Part shown: positions 26,985-34,851 of the stretch, one piece after another
How positions within the stretch are numbered: position 1 is the first letter of the stretch
Layout: each line of letters begins with the position of its first letter
Source: Lachnospiraceae bacterium
GTDB lineage: Bacteria > Bacillota > Clostridia > Lachnospirales > Lachnospiraceae
Direction: 5' to 3'
DNA: 64,000 nt
Assembly (NCBI GenBank): GCA_017441825.1
Contig: JAFRVD010000019.1
Location: forward strand, 31,157-95,156
Position numbers and translations under genes: made by a program
Notes under the pieces: model-generated
What the model was told of the DNA's origin: nothing
The model's input: only the letters and a program-made list of their open reading frames with translations
Database searches by the model: none

Positions 26985-27647
26985 TTACAGCTTCCCCGCC
27001 GCCCAGTCGATCGCACGGGCGAGGATCTCCTGGTAAGACGGATGCTGCAGCACCGCACAGTTGTGACCGGGGGTCAGGACGACCAGGCGGCCCTTGCCGA
27101 CCTCTTTTGTGTAGCCCGCGGGCTGCGTGCCGGCTTCGGTATCCGAAGTGGTGGTCATGAAGATGTCCAGATTCTCTTCGCCGTACAGTCTGATCATGTA
27201 GTGTTCGTCGCGGAAGGTGAAGGGCTCGATCCCTGAAATGATAGGATGGTCCTTCACTGCCTTCGCAGTGATGTCGCACTGCTTCGGGTGACGGAGGAAT
27301 TCATTGCCGATGAGCTCGACCATGTCCATGCGCGTCTCCGGATGATAGGTGTTGCCGGAGTGGAGCGCAATGAAGCCGCGGCCCGATTCGATGTACTCCT
27401 TGAAATCGTTCGGCATGACTGCCGTCACCGTATCCTCAAACCACGGAGAGCCGGCGTTTGCCGGGCTGTGCGCGTTGCCCTTCGCGTTGATGATCACGTC
27501 GTAGTCATAGAGCATGGTCTTTGTCAGGATGTCCTTGGCCGCCATCACGATATCGAGCTCGTAGCCAAGCTTTTCAAGGGGCTTTAAGCCTCTCGCGATC
27601 ACCTCGCCCGGATGCCAGATATCGTCGCAGATCACTAATACTTTCAT
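26985..27647 (-). CDS. ThuA-like domain protein
   Basis: A 220-residue class-I-glutamine-amidotransferase-like protein of the ThuA (trehalose utilisation) family. Characteristic segments are VLVICDDIWHPGEV near the start, GRGFIALHSGN in the middle and HPIISGIEPFTFRDEHYMI later, with a final GRLVVLTPGHNC. ThuA proteins occur with disaccharide-oxidising enzymes, but their own chemistry is uncertain. It is the last gene of a four-gene minus-strand operon, 24 bases after a GH5 gene. Confidence 0.8.
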   Translation of the reverse strand: MKVLVICDDIWHPGEVIARGLKPLEKLGYELDIVMAAKDILTKTMLYDYDVIINAKGNAHSPANAGSPWFEDTVTAVMPNDFKEYIESGRGFIALHSGNTYHPETRMDMVELIGNEFLRHPKQCDITAKAVKDHPIISGIEPFTFRDEHYMIRLYGEENLDIFMTTTSDTEAGTQPAGYTKEVGKGRLVVLTPGHNCAVLQHPSYQEILARAIDWAAGKL

Positions 27648-27671
27648 GCTGATGTCCTTTCTTTGGTGTTG

Positions 27672-28895
27672 TTATTTGAAATATTCGTCCAGGAAATAGG
27701 GTACTGCGGAATCCGACTCGTAGCACCAGTATGTCTGGCTGATGCCACGCTCCGCAAGGTATTCCCGCGTCTCCCGGTACTTTTTGATGCTGGTGAAGCT
27801 TTCTCTCGGGAAAGCACCCCATTCGCCCACGAGTACCGGCCAGTCGTATTGATCCGCGAGGGCCAGGTGCTGGTCGAACATCGCGTTGATGCGGTCCTGC
27901 CGGTACGCCGCCTGGTTCGGGGCGTCCGTGATCAAGTCGTACGCATGGCACGCGAAGACCTGATGAGGGTCGCGTTCCCCGTTTACGACGACAGGTGCAA
28001 GCGACGACGCGGTCCCGTTGTTGGTCTGATTGGAGTTGCAGAGGAATATGATGGATTCCTTGTCCGCTTCACGGATCCTTCCCGCCACTTTTTCATAGAA
28101 CGGCTGCAGGATCTTCGTATCGAACTCCCGGCATAAGGGAAGAGCGCGGTTTTCGAGTTCCAGACATTTTTCCGGAGAAAGGTCCACCAGGCAGGAGTGG
28201 TATTCCGGCTGGTTCCAGTAAAGCTCAAAGGCTTCCTCGTAGGTGACCTTCCGTCCCCGGACCTCGGTCTGCCAGTCCGCGAGGGCCTGCAGAAGGGTCC
28301 TTCCGACGTCTCTGCAGGGAGAGCCCTGGATCGGCTCGTTAATGATATCATAGCCGATCACGTTAGGGTCGTCCGCGAACCGTTCCGCGATCCGGTGCCA
28401 CACCGCCGCAAAGTGGTCAATGAGGCCCACTCCGTCGTAAGCAGGCGCGTTCGCCCAGAAGGCATCCTCTGCGGTCTGCACAGCCTCGCTCATGTGATAC
28501 GAATTGTACCATTCGCCCTTGCGGATGTGCGGCTTTCCGTTATCCAGGCAGGCCCAGTACGGCGCGCCGTTCGAATACTTGATGCCGTAAAGGTCCTGGT
28601 GCATGTCGAGGAATACCGGGATCCCGTGCGCTTCATACTCGCGGACGGCAGCCTCGATCCGGTCAAGATAGTGTTCGTCGATCACACCGGCGATGGGCTC
28701 AAGCCCGCTCCAGTTGATGCCGAAGCGCACAAGATCGATCTTCCAGCGGCGCATACGGTCCCAGTCCAGGTCGTTCATCGGAAATATGAACCCGTACTGC
28801 GGCTTTTTGCAGACGATATTGATGCCGTTCAATACCACGGTCTTTCCGTTTCTGTCGACAAAATTCCTGCCGTTTAATGTGATTGCTTTTTTCAT
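27672..28895 (-). CDS. Glycoside hydrolase family 5, cytoplasmic
   Basis: A 407-residue (beta/alpha)8 retaining glycosidase of family GH5, resembling cellulase or endoglycoceramidase-like branches. The acid/base is expected at Glu187 (DIINEPI) and the nucleophile at Glu358 (VLVGEWGAF). It begins directly with the catalytic domain and has no signal peptide or carbohydrate-binding module, so it should act on imported glycosides in the cytoplasm. It lies between an SDR-like protein and a ThuA-like protein in one operon. Substrate unresolved. Confidence 0.85.
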   Translation of the reverse strand: MKKAITLNGRNFVDRNGKTVVLNGINIVCKKPQYGFIFPMNDLDWDRMRRWKIDLVRFGINWSGLEPIAGVIDEHYLDRIEAAVREYEAHGIPVFLDMHQDLYGIKYSNGAPYWACLDNGKPHIRKGEWYNSYHMSEAVQTAEDAFWANAPAYDGVGLIDHFAAVWHRIAERFADDPNVIGYDIINEPIQGSPCRDVGRTLLQALADWQTEVRGRKVTYEEAFELYWNQPEYHSCLVDLSPEKCLELENRALPLCREFDTKILQPFYEKVAGRIREADKESIIFLCNSNQTNNGTASSLAPVVVNGERDPHQVFACHAYDLITDAPNQAAYRQDRINAMFDQHLALADQYDWPVLVGEWGAFPRESFTSIKKYRETREYLAERGISQTYWCYESDSAVPYFLDEYFK

Positions 28896-28927
28896 TCGCT
28901 TACCTCGGTCATAATGAATGAATTGAT

Positions 28928-29503
28928 TTACCAGGGGATCTCCCTCCCGAGGGCATCCCGGATGATCAGGTTCTTTTCATCGTCGCGGTCGTAATCATCG
29001 TCGTCCAGGTAGCGCCCGTTCGTAAAGTAGCGGTAAGCCGCTGCCGCGGCCTTTTCGGGGCACAGGCTTCCGGTCATCGGGTCGAAGAGACGGAAGGTAT
29101 ATCCCTTTGGGTACCATGTGTTCTTTGTGATGGTCAGAATGTTGTGGAGCGCACCTTTTGACATGCTGTAGCCGAAGCCTTTGATCGCTTCCGACCAGTT
29201 CGTGGACGCGTCCTTCGAACTTAAGAAGCAGATCCGTTTGGCGCCGGTCATGCCGTGAAACGCTTTTTCAAGCGCCTGCAGGGGCTTTACGACGTTTTCC
29301 TGATAAGCCCGGTCCAGGACCTCCGGGTCGATGCCCATGCCGACCGCCTTGTCGTCTTCGGGCAGGCGGCATTCCGTGACGTCGATGAAATACTCGAGTC
29401 CGCCGCAAGGCTCCGTTACGACTGAAAAGCCGTTCTTTTCGAACTCCTTCGCCAGTGCCTTTCCGAAATCACTCTCCAAAGAAGAAATGTAAACTGTACT
29501 CAT
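28928..29503 (-). CDS. Degenerate short-chain dehydrogenase-like protein
   Basis: A 191-residue SDR-related protein. The active-site pair is kept as YSMSK, but the usual TGxxxGxG cofactor loop is replaced by SSLESDFGKA and the central NAG region is missing, so the protein is shorter than a classical SDR (about 245). It may bind cofactor poorly or be a partner subunit of the complete SDR encoded 11 bases upstream. A very acidic patch, with repeated Asp, lies near the C-terminus. Confidence 0.6.
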   Translation of the reverse strand: MSTVYISSLESDFGKALAKEFEKNGFSVVTEPCGGLEYFIDVTECRLPEDDKAVGMGIDPEVLDRAYQENVVKPLQALEKAFHGMTGAKRICFLSSKDASTNWSEAIKGFGYSMSKGALHNILTITKNTWYPKGYTFRLFDPMTGSLCPEKAAAAAYRYFTNGRYLDDDDYDRDDEKNLIIRDALGREIPW

Positions 29504-29514
29504 GGCGTGCCTCC

Positions 29515-30252
29515 TCAGAATGATAATTCGTGTCCCAGGTAGTCTACCAGGGTCAGCCTGTCTTCGTCGGGGCGGTCCTCGAGGATCAGTTTCACGGCCA
29601 TTTCCGCAGACTGCTTCGGGTCGAGCCTCGCGCGGGGGTCGAGCGTTCCGTCAGGCATCATCCGTTTCATCCAGCCGGGCTGGAACAGGCGGAAGCGGAA
29701 GCCTAACGGCCGGAGCTCGTTGAACATGAGCCGTACGCCCACGTTGAGCGCGCTCTTGGTCATCGCGTAGCGCATGCTGCCGGTGCGCTTCATGAGACGG
29801 ACGCTTGAAATTTCGCTGGACGTGAAATGGAGGCGCCTGTAGTCGCTCTTGAGGAGAAGAGGCAGAAACACGTCCACGAGGACCGGGGCAGGAGCAGTGT
29901 TCGTGTTGAACGAGAAGCGCATGAGGTCGAAATCGATGGGGACGTCTCCGCCCACCTGGTCGTTCTGCGGGCCGCCCATAAAGGCGGCGTTGCTGACCAG
30001 GAGGTCAAGATATCCGCATTCTTCACGGATGATCTTTTCCACATTGACGATCTCTTCATAGACGCTCACGTTCAGCTGTACGGGCCTGAGCTCCGGGTAT
30101 TCCTCCGCGAGCCTGTCGAGAAGACTGTACTCATCGTTGAATTTGCCCGCGTAAACACGGAAGCCCTCGTCAAGGAGCCGCACGGTCATTTCATAGCCGA
30201 GGCCGCGGTCGGCGCCCGTCACGAGGGCGGTGCGGATGCTGTGTTCAGTCAT
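29515..30252 (-). CDS. Short-chain dehydrogenase/reductase
   Basis: A 245-residue classical SDR: cofactor motif TGADRGLGYE, the NAA motif in LLVSNAAFMGG, Ser in HFTSSEISS and catalytic YAMTK. It probably oxidises or reduces a sugar or alcohol with NAD(P). It is the first gene of the minus-strand operon with SDR-like, GH5 and ThuA genes, with a GGAGG site and a good promoter upstream. The family next to ThuA suggests keto-sugar chemistry, which is inference. Confidence 0.85.
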   Translation of the reverse strand: MTEHSIRTALVTGADRGLGYEMTVRLLDEGFRVYAGKFNDEYSLLDRLAEEYPELRPVQLNVSVYEEIVNVEKIIREECGYLDLLVSNAAFMGGPQNDQVGGDVPIDFDLMRFSFNTNTAPAPVLVDVFLPLLLKSDYRRLHFTSSEISSVRLMKRTGSMRYAMTKSALNVGVRLMFNELRPLGFRFRLFQPGWMKRMMPDGTLDPRARLDPKQSAEMAVKLILEDRPDEDRLTLVDYLGHELSF

Positions 30253-30281
30253 AGGGTTTACCTCCGTTTGATATTAGGTCC

Positions 30282-30310
30282 AGTATAACAACGGGGACAG
30301 GGATAGTCAA
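30282..30310 (-). promoter_or_regulatory. Promoter of the SDR-GH5-ThuA operon
   Basis: On the minus strand: TTGACT (30310-30305), a 17-base spacer and TATACT (30287-30282), close to consensus and 30 bases before the first start codon. Confidence 0.75.
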
Positions 30311-30378
30311 CTCCGGAACAGCCGGATGAGGAACTTCTCCCGGATGAATTAACACTTTCAAAGACCGCAAAACTGTGT

Positions 30379-30401
30379 TATAGTATCATTAACTGTGATA
30401 C
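30379..30401 (+). promoter_or_regulatory. Extended -10 promoter with overlapping palindrome
   Basis: TGT-TATAGT (TATAGT at 30379-30384) is an extended -10 element ahead of the HAD gene. It overlaps the inverted repeat GTATCA-N7-TGATAC (30383-30401), a 19-base operator-like site where a repressor would block transcription. Confidence 0.5.
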
Positions 30402-30444
30402 CATGGGGTAAAGGGGCAATATGCCCTTTAAGAACGGAGGATAT

Positions 30445-31266
30445 ATGTTCAGAGATTATTTCGGAAAAGACGCATCCGGCCTTCTTGATAAAAAGCTGTA
30501 CCTTCTTGACATGGACGGGACCATTTACGAGGATGAGCGCGTTTTTGACGGAACGGTGGACCTCCTGAACTTAATCGAAGCCCGCGGCGGAAGGTACATG
30601 TTTCTCACGAACAATTCCAGCCGGTCCGTCGATGACTACGTCGCGAAGCTCCGGAGACTCGGGATCCCCGGGGACCGGGACAGCTTTTTCACTTCCGTGG
30701 ACGCCACCGAACTCTACCTCCGGGAAAACTACCCCGGTGCGCTCGTTTATGTGCAGGGGACCCGGTCTCTTGTGAAGGGACTTCTCGACAAAGGCCTCCG
30801 GGTGACCGAAGAGGAGGACCCGGAAGCGGATATCGTTTTAGTCGGCTTTGATACAGAGCTCACGTTCGAAAAGCTCACGAGGACCTGCCGGATGCTCCGG
30901 AAAGCGGATCGGCCGTTCATCGCGACCAACCCGGATTTTGTCTGCCCCGTGGCGGGCGGCTTCGTCCCGGACTGCGGGTCGATGTGCATCAGCATCCGCT
31001 ACGCGACCGGCCGGACGCCCAAATTCATCGGAAAGCCCGAACCTACCATGGTGGACATCGTCCGGAAGGACCTCGGCTACAGCGAAGAGGAGACGGTGCT
31101 TATCGGAGACCGCCTGTATACGGATATCGCATCCGGCGTGAATGCACACGTGGATACCATCCTGGTCCTTTCGGGGGAGGCAACTCTCAAAGATCTTGAG
31201 GACTCGGACGTGAAGCCTGCGTATGTGCTCCGGGATGTGAAAGTGCTGTACGAGGGGCTTTTATAA
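30445..31266 (+). CDS. HAD-IIA phosphatase, NagD-like
   Basis: A 273-residue cytoplasmic phosphatase of the HAD-IIA (NagD/p-nitrophenylphosphatase) class. Motif I is LLDMDGTIYEDE, motif II FLTNNSSRS, motif III the conserved Lys in KFIGKPEPTMVD and motif IV LIGDRLYTDIASG, with a C2-type cap between. The ATG at 30445 follows GGAGG; an ATG eight codons earlier lacks such a site. A nucleotide or sugar phosphate substrate is likely. It stands alone behind a possibly regulated promoter. Confidence 0.87.
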   Translation: MFRDYFGKDASGLLDKKLYLLDMDGTIYEDERVFDGTVDLLNLIEARGGRYMFLTNNSSRSVDDYVAKLRRLGIPGDRDSFFTSVDATELYLRENYPGALVYVQGTRSLVKGLLDKGLRVTEEEDPEADIVLVGFDTELTFEKLTRTCRMLRKADRPFIATNPDFVCPVAGGFVPDCGSMCISIRYATGRTPKFIGKPEPTMVDIVRKDLGYSEEETVLIGDRLYTDIASGVNAHVDTILVLSGEATLKDLEDSDVKPAYVLRDVKVLYEGLL

Positions 31267-31313
31267 GGTTATGCTCCCTCACCTTCCCCCAAGGAGGAAG
31301 GATTATGCGGCAG

Positions 31314-31342
31314 TTGAAAATCATAATAGTGTATTATATAAT
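31314..31342 (+). promoter_or_regulatory. Near-consensus promoter abutting the apbE start
   Basis: TTGAAA (31314-31319), a 17-base spacer and perfect TATAAT (31337-31342). The ATG of the next gene is only six bases beyond the -10 box, so transcription would begin at or next to the start codon. Confidence 0.7.
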
Positions 31343-31347
31343 CTGAT

Positions 31348-32385
31348 ATGGCTGAAAAGAGATACAGAACGGTGCTCCTTGCCGTGTCCATCGTTCTCCT
31401 CATGACGTTCGGGGTGTTCTCCGGGTGCAGAAAAGAGGAAAGCGCTGAATTCACGGGCTTTTCCATGGATACGGTCATCTCCGTAAAGCTGTACGGCGGA
31501 AACAGCCCTGATTCTGTGCTTCAGGACGTCAGCGGGATCTTTACGGAAACGGAGCAGGTTCTCTCAAGACATATTGAAAGCTCCCCGGTCTCAGCACTTA
31601 ACCGCGGTGAAACGGTCGCGGGAGAAAAATGGTTTATCACGCTTCTTTCAAAGAACCTTTATCTTTCGGAGGAAACGGACGGCCTGTTTGATCCGACCGT
31701 CGGACCGCTCATTGACCTCTGGAGCATCGGGTCCGGAAACGAGAAGGTGCCTTCGGAAGAAGCTTTGGCGGATGCGCTGAGTCATGTCTCTTACGAACGG
31801 GTCCACGTGTCTTCCGAAAATATTACCATCGAGCCCGGTACGGTGCTGGACCTGGGCGCATCCGGAAAAGGCGCGGTCCTTGACAGGGTCAGGGACTTCC
31901 TTTGCGGGACGGATACAAAGGGTGCCGTAGTGAGTGCGGGCGGGAGCATACTCCTTTACGGGTCAAAAAACGGCTCTCGCGACTTTACGGTAGCCGTCCG
32001 GCTCCCTGACGGCGGGACCTCCGATTACCTCGGGGTCCTGACGCTTCAGGAGACCTGCGTTTCCACGTCCGGAAGCTATGAACGGTATTTCACGGAGGAC
32101 GGGGTCCGGTATCACCATATCCTGTCGCCTGAAAGCGGCTTCCCTGCGGAGACGGGGCTTGTCAGCGTCACTGTGGTCTATCCGGACGGTACAATGAGCG
32201 ACCTTCTGTCTACGGCGGTCTTTCTCCTTGGGGAAGAAGAGGGGCTTAAGCTCCTATACGGTCATCAGGCGGAAGGCGTGCTGGTCACGGAGGACGGAAG
32301 GGTCATCGTGACGGAGGGACTTAAAGATCGGTTCCGGCTCACTGAAGAAGGGTATACGCTGGAGGTCTATGAAGGAATACGTTAA
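31348..32385 (+). CDS. apbE: FAD:protein FMN transferase (lipoprotein)
   Basis: Attaches FMN covalently to Thr of target flavoproteins on the outer face of the membrane. The 345-residue protein has a lipoprotein signal ending FSGC (Cys27), the FSMDT motif, LDLGASGKGAVLD, VVSAGGSILLYG and HHILSPESGFPAE; the last usually reads HxxDPxTGxP, so Ser replaces Asp. No ribosome-binding site precedes the ATG. It is followed by NusG-domain-II and Gx-transporter genes with overlaps, a Clostridia grouping linked to Rnf-like flavoprotein systems. Confidence 0.88.
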   Translation: MAEKRYRTVLLAVSIVLLMTFGVFSGCRKEESAEFTGFSMDTVISVKLYGGNSPDSVLQDVSGIFTETEQVLSRHIESSPVSALNRGETVAGEKWFITLLSKNLYLSEETDGLFDPTVGPLIDLWSIGSGNEKVPSEEALADALSHVSYERVHVSSENITIEPGTVLDLGASGKGAVLDRVRDFLCGTDTKGAVVSAGGSILLYGSKNGSRDFTVAVRLPDGGTSDYLGVLTLQETCVSTSGSYERYFTEDGVRYHHILSPESGFPAETGLVSVTVVYPDGTMSDLLSTAVFLLGEEEGLKLLYGHQAEGVLVTEDGRVIVTEGLKDRFRLTEEGYTLEVYEGIR

Positions 32386-32743
32386 GCGGGGAGACCTTGT
32401 GATCCTCATCGGAGTCCTCGTTCTTTCCGGACTCCTGTATGTGCCGCTCCTGTTCAGCAGGGGCGGGACAGTCGCCGAAGTCCTTTCGGACGGGGAGGTC
32501 GTAGAGAGGATCGACCTGGACAGCGTTAATGAGCCGTATACGATCAAGATCCGGGGTTCCGTGATCCTGGTGGAGCCCGGGAAGATCGGTTACCTCGAAT
32601 CGGACTGCCCGAACGGCGAATGCGTCCGTTTCGGCATGCTTTCCCGCGCCGGAGCTGCCGCGGCCTGCGTCCCCAACCGGACGATGATCCGCATCCTTTC
32701 GGCAAACCGTGAAAAAGACGGCCCTGACGCCGTCACATACTGA
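32369..32743 (+). CDS. NusG domain II-containing membrane protein
   Basis: A 124-residue protein with one N-terminal membrane helix (about residues 8-30) followed by an extracytoplasmic NusG-domain-II-like beta domain. A Cys pair in DCPNGECVRFG and a later Cys-Val-Pro-Asn are typical of this family. It overlaps apbE by 17 bases. Its role is not known; the fixed neighbourhood with apbE suggests electron transfer or flavin maturation. Confidence 0.82.
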   Translation: MKEYVKRGDLVILIGVLVLSGLLYVPLLFSRGGTVAEVLSDGEVVERIDLDSVNEPYTIKIRGSVILVEPGKIGYLESDCPNGECVRFGMLSRAGAAAACVPNRTMIRILSANREKDGPDAVTY

Positions 32744-32753
32744 GGGCGGGCGT

Positions 32754-33308
32754 ATGAAAAACGGCCGTCTGAATGCGCGGAATATCGCATACTACGGGAT
32801 CGCCGGAACACTTGCGATCGTCCTTTCCATGCTGGAAAGCGTTCTTGTTCCGTATATCCCCGGGCTTCCCCCGGGAGCCAAGCCGGGACTTTCGAACGTG
32901 GTCGTCATGCTTCTTGCAGCCACGGGACAGACCGCGGGACTTTTGTTCCCGGTCCTCATGAAATCGATCTTTGTGCTCCTGACACGCGGCATGTCCGCGT
33001 TCCTCATGAGCCTTTCAGGCGGTATCCTGAGCGCCGCTGCCATGATCCTTATGCACCGAGCGAAGCTTAAAAGTATTGGCGAAGCAGGGATCGGCATCGT
33101 GTCCGCCTGCATGCACAACGCCGGCCAGCTTCTGGTATCGTTTTTCTATACCGGGACCGCCGCGCTCATCTGGTACCTGCCGGTGCTTTTACTTTTCGGA
33201 GCGGCCGCCGGGCTTGCAACGGGTATCTTTACGGCAGTGCTCCTGCCGCACGCGAGACGTCTCGCGGTACTTTTCAGGAAAGAAAGCGGATCGTCTTTTA
33301 CGACGTGA
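32754..33308 (+). CDS. Gx transporter family membrane protein
   Basis: A 184-residue integral membrane protein with about five hydrophobic helices, of the family often called heptaprenyl diphosphate synthase component I or Gx transporter. The conserved segment PGLPPGAKPGLSNVVVMLL is visible. The start at 32754 is favoured over an in-frame GTG at 32709 because the latter lies inside the preceding gene. It follows apbE and the NusG-domain-II gene as in many Clostridia. It probably transports a small cofactor or precursor (inference). Confidence 0.78.
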   Translation: MKNGRLNARNIAYYGIAGTLAIVLSMLESVLVPYIPGLPPGAKPGLSNVVVMLLAATGQTAGLLFPVLMKSIFVLLTRGMSAFLMSLSGGILSAAAMILMHRAKLKSIGEAGIGIVSACMHNAGQLLVSFFYTGTAALIWYLPVLLLFGAAAGLATGIFTAVLLPHARRLAVLFRKESGSSFTT

Positions 33309-33361
33309 TCCTTCCTGAACAGTACGAAAAACAGTCTGGCATCATTCGGAGAAGAACTCTT

Positions 33362-34360
33362 ATGGAAAATACGCAAACGATCTTAAATGTGCCGGTCGAG
33401 CACCAGCAGAACGTGTTCGGCCAGTTTGATGCGTTTGTCAAGAAAATCGAACGGACACTCCACGTGGCTGTGATCTCCCGCGGCGATGAACTGAAGATCA
33501 TCGGGGAGCCCGCAAACGTGGAAAAGGCAAGGGCGGTGTATCTGGACCTTGTAGAGCTTTCAAGGCGCGGGAACGTGATCACGGAGCAGAACGTGGATTA
33601 CGCGCTTGCGCTTTCAAAAACCAACGAATCCGCGGAGATACTGAAGCTTGACGAGGACGTGGTCTGCCACACGGCGCAGGGAAAGCCCGTGAAGCCTAAG
33701 ACCATCGGCCAGAAGAAGTACGTCGATGAAATGCGGAGCAAGATGATCGTCTTCGGCGTCGGCCCTGCCGGAACCGGAAAGACGTATCTTGCGATGGCCA
33801 TGGCCATACAGGCGTTCAAGAACGGCGAGGTGGACAGGATCATCCTGACGCGGCCCGCCATCGAAGCGGGAGAGAAGCTCGGGTACCTTCCCGGCGACCT
33901 CCAGAGCAAGATCGACCCGTATCTCCGTCCGCTCTACGACGCGCTTTACCAGATCATGGGTGCGGACAGCTTCCAGCATCATTTTGAAAAGGGTCAGATC
34001 GAGGTCGCGCCGCTCGCATACATGCGCGGACGCACGCTCGACAATGCATACATCATCCTGGACGAGGCGCAGAACACCATGCCGTCCCAGATGAAAATGT
34101 TCCTGACACGTATCGGCTTCAACTCGAAATGCGTGGTGACGGGCGACATGACCCAGAAGGACCTGCCCGCACATCAGCTGTCCGGTTTAGACCACGCGCT
34201 CCGGATCCTGAAAAAGATCCCGGAGATCGGCGTAGTCGAGCTCACCAGCAAGGACGTGGTCCGCCACCCGCTGGTGCAGAAGATCGTTGAAGCGTATGAG
34301 GCATCGGAGACGAAGCCGAAGAGAGAAGGCGTAAGAAATGACCGTGATCATCGAAAATGA
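33362..34360 (+). CDS. phoH: PhoH-like ATPase/RNA helicase-type protein
   Basis: A 332-residue cytoplasmic ATPase. An N-terminal KH-like region (to about residue 100) precedes the PhoH domain with Walker A GPAGTGKTYLA, Walker B YIILDEAQN and VVTGDMTQKDLP. PhoH/YbeZ proteins act with YbeY in rRNA processing, and ybeY overlaps this gene by 23 bases. The ATG at 33362 has GGAGAAG upstream; a GTG at 33305 lies in the previous gene's end and is rejected. Confidence 0.9.
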   Translation: MENTQTILNVPVEHQQNVFGQFDAFVKKIERTLHVAVISRGDELKIIGEPANVEKARAVYLDLVELSRRGNVITEQNVDYALALSKTNESAEILKLDEDVVCHTAQGKPVKPKTIGQKKYVDEMRSKMIVFGVGPAGTGKTYLAMAMAIQAFKNGEVDRIILTRPAIEAGEKLGYLPGDLQSKIDPYLRPLYDALYQIMGADSFQHHFEKGQIEVAPLAYMRGRTLDNAYIILDEAQNTMPSQMKMFLTRIGFNSKCVVTGDMTQKDLPAHQLSGLDHALRILKKIPEIGVVELTSKDVVRHPLVQKIVEAYEASETKPKREGVRNDRDHRK

Positions 34361-34835
34361 GGCGGAATACCGGTTTCCGTTCGATTACGAGGAGACTATC
34401 CGGGCAGTCGTCCGGGAAGCGCTCAAAGAGGAAGGGTGTCCTTTTGACGCGGAGGTCTCCGTAGTCATTACGGACAACGCCGGGATCCGTGAGATCAACC
34501 GGGAATACCGGGGGATCGATTCGGAAACGGACGTTCTTTCCTTCCCTGCGGCAGAATACCCGGCGCCTGCGGATTTTTCGGGCATGGAAGACGATCCGGA
34601 GCTGTTCGACCCGGACACGGGCGAATTTCTCCTGGGAGATATTATGATCTCCGCGGAACGCGCGGAGAAACAGGCCGAAGAGTACGGGCACCCCCTGATA
34701 AGGGAGCTCGCCTTTCTTACGGCGCACAGCATGCTTCATCTTATGGGCTATGATCATATAAACGACGAGGAACGCATCGCCATGGAGGAACGCCAGGAGC
34801 GTGTCCTTCAGAATCTTGGCATCACCAGAGCGTGA
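34338..34835 (+). CDS. ybeY: Endoribonuclease/rRNA maturation factor YbeY
   Basis: Metal-dependent RNase involved in 16S rRNA 3' maturation and ribosome quality control. The 165-residue protein shows the HxxxHxxxxxH zinc motif in HSMLHLMGYDH (His130, His134, His140), plus TDVLSFPAAE and LGDIMISAERA. It overlaps phoH, the usual partner. Confidence 0.94.
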   Translation: MTVIIENEAEYRFPFDYEETIRAVVREALKEEGCPFDAEVSVVITDNAGIREINREYRGIDSETDVLSFPAAEYPAPADFSGMEDDPELFDPDTGEFLLGDIMISAERAEKQAEEYGHPLIRELAFLTAHSMLHLMGYDHINDEERIAMEERQERVLQNLGITRA

Positions 34836-34851
34836 GCGGACGGGAGGTCTT

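Noticed and set aside
31266-31312. Short frame or terminator between the NagD-like gene and apbE
   Set aside because: It contains a short CCTTCC/GGAAGG palindrome (part of an intergenic-repeat-like sequence), but the stem is too short and no T-tract follows.
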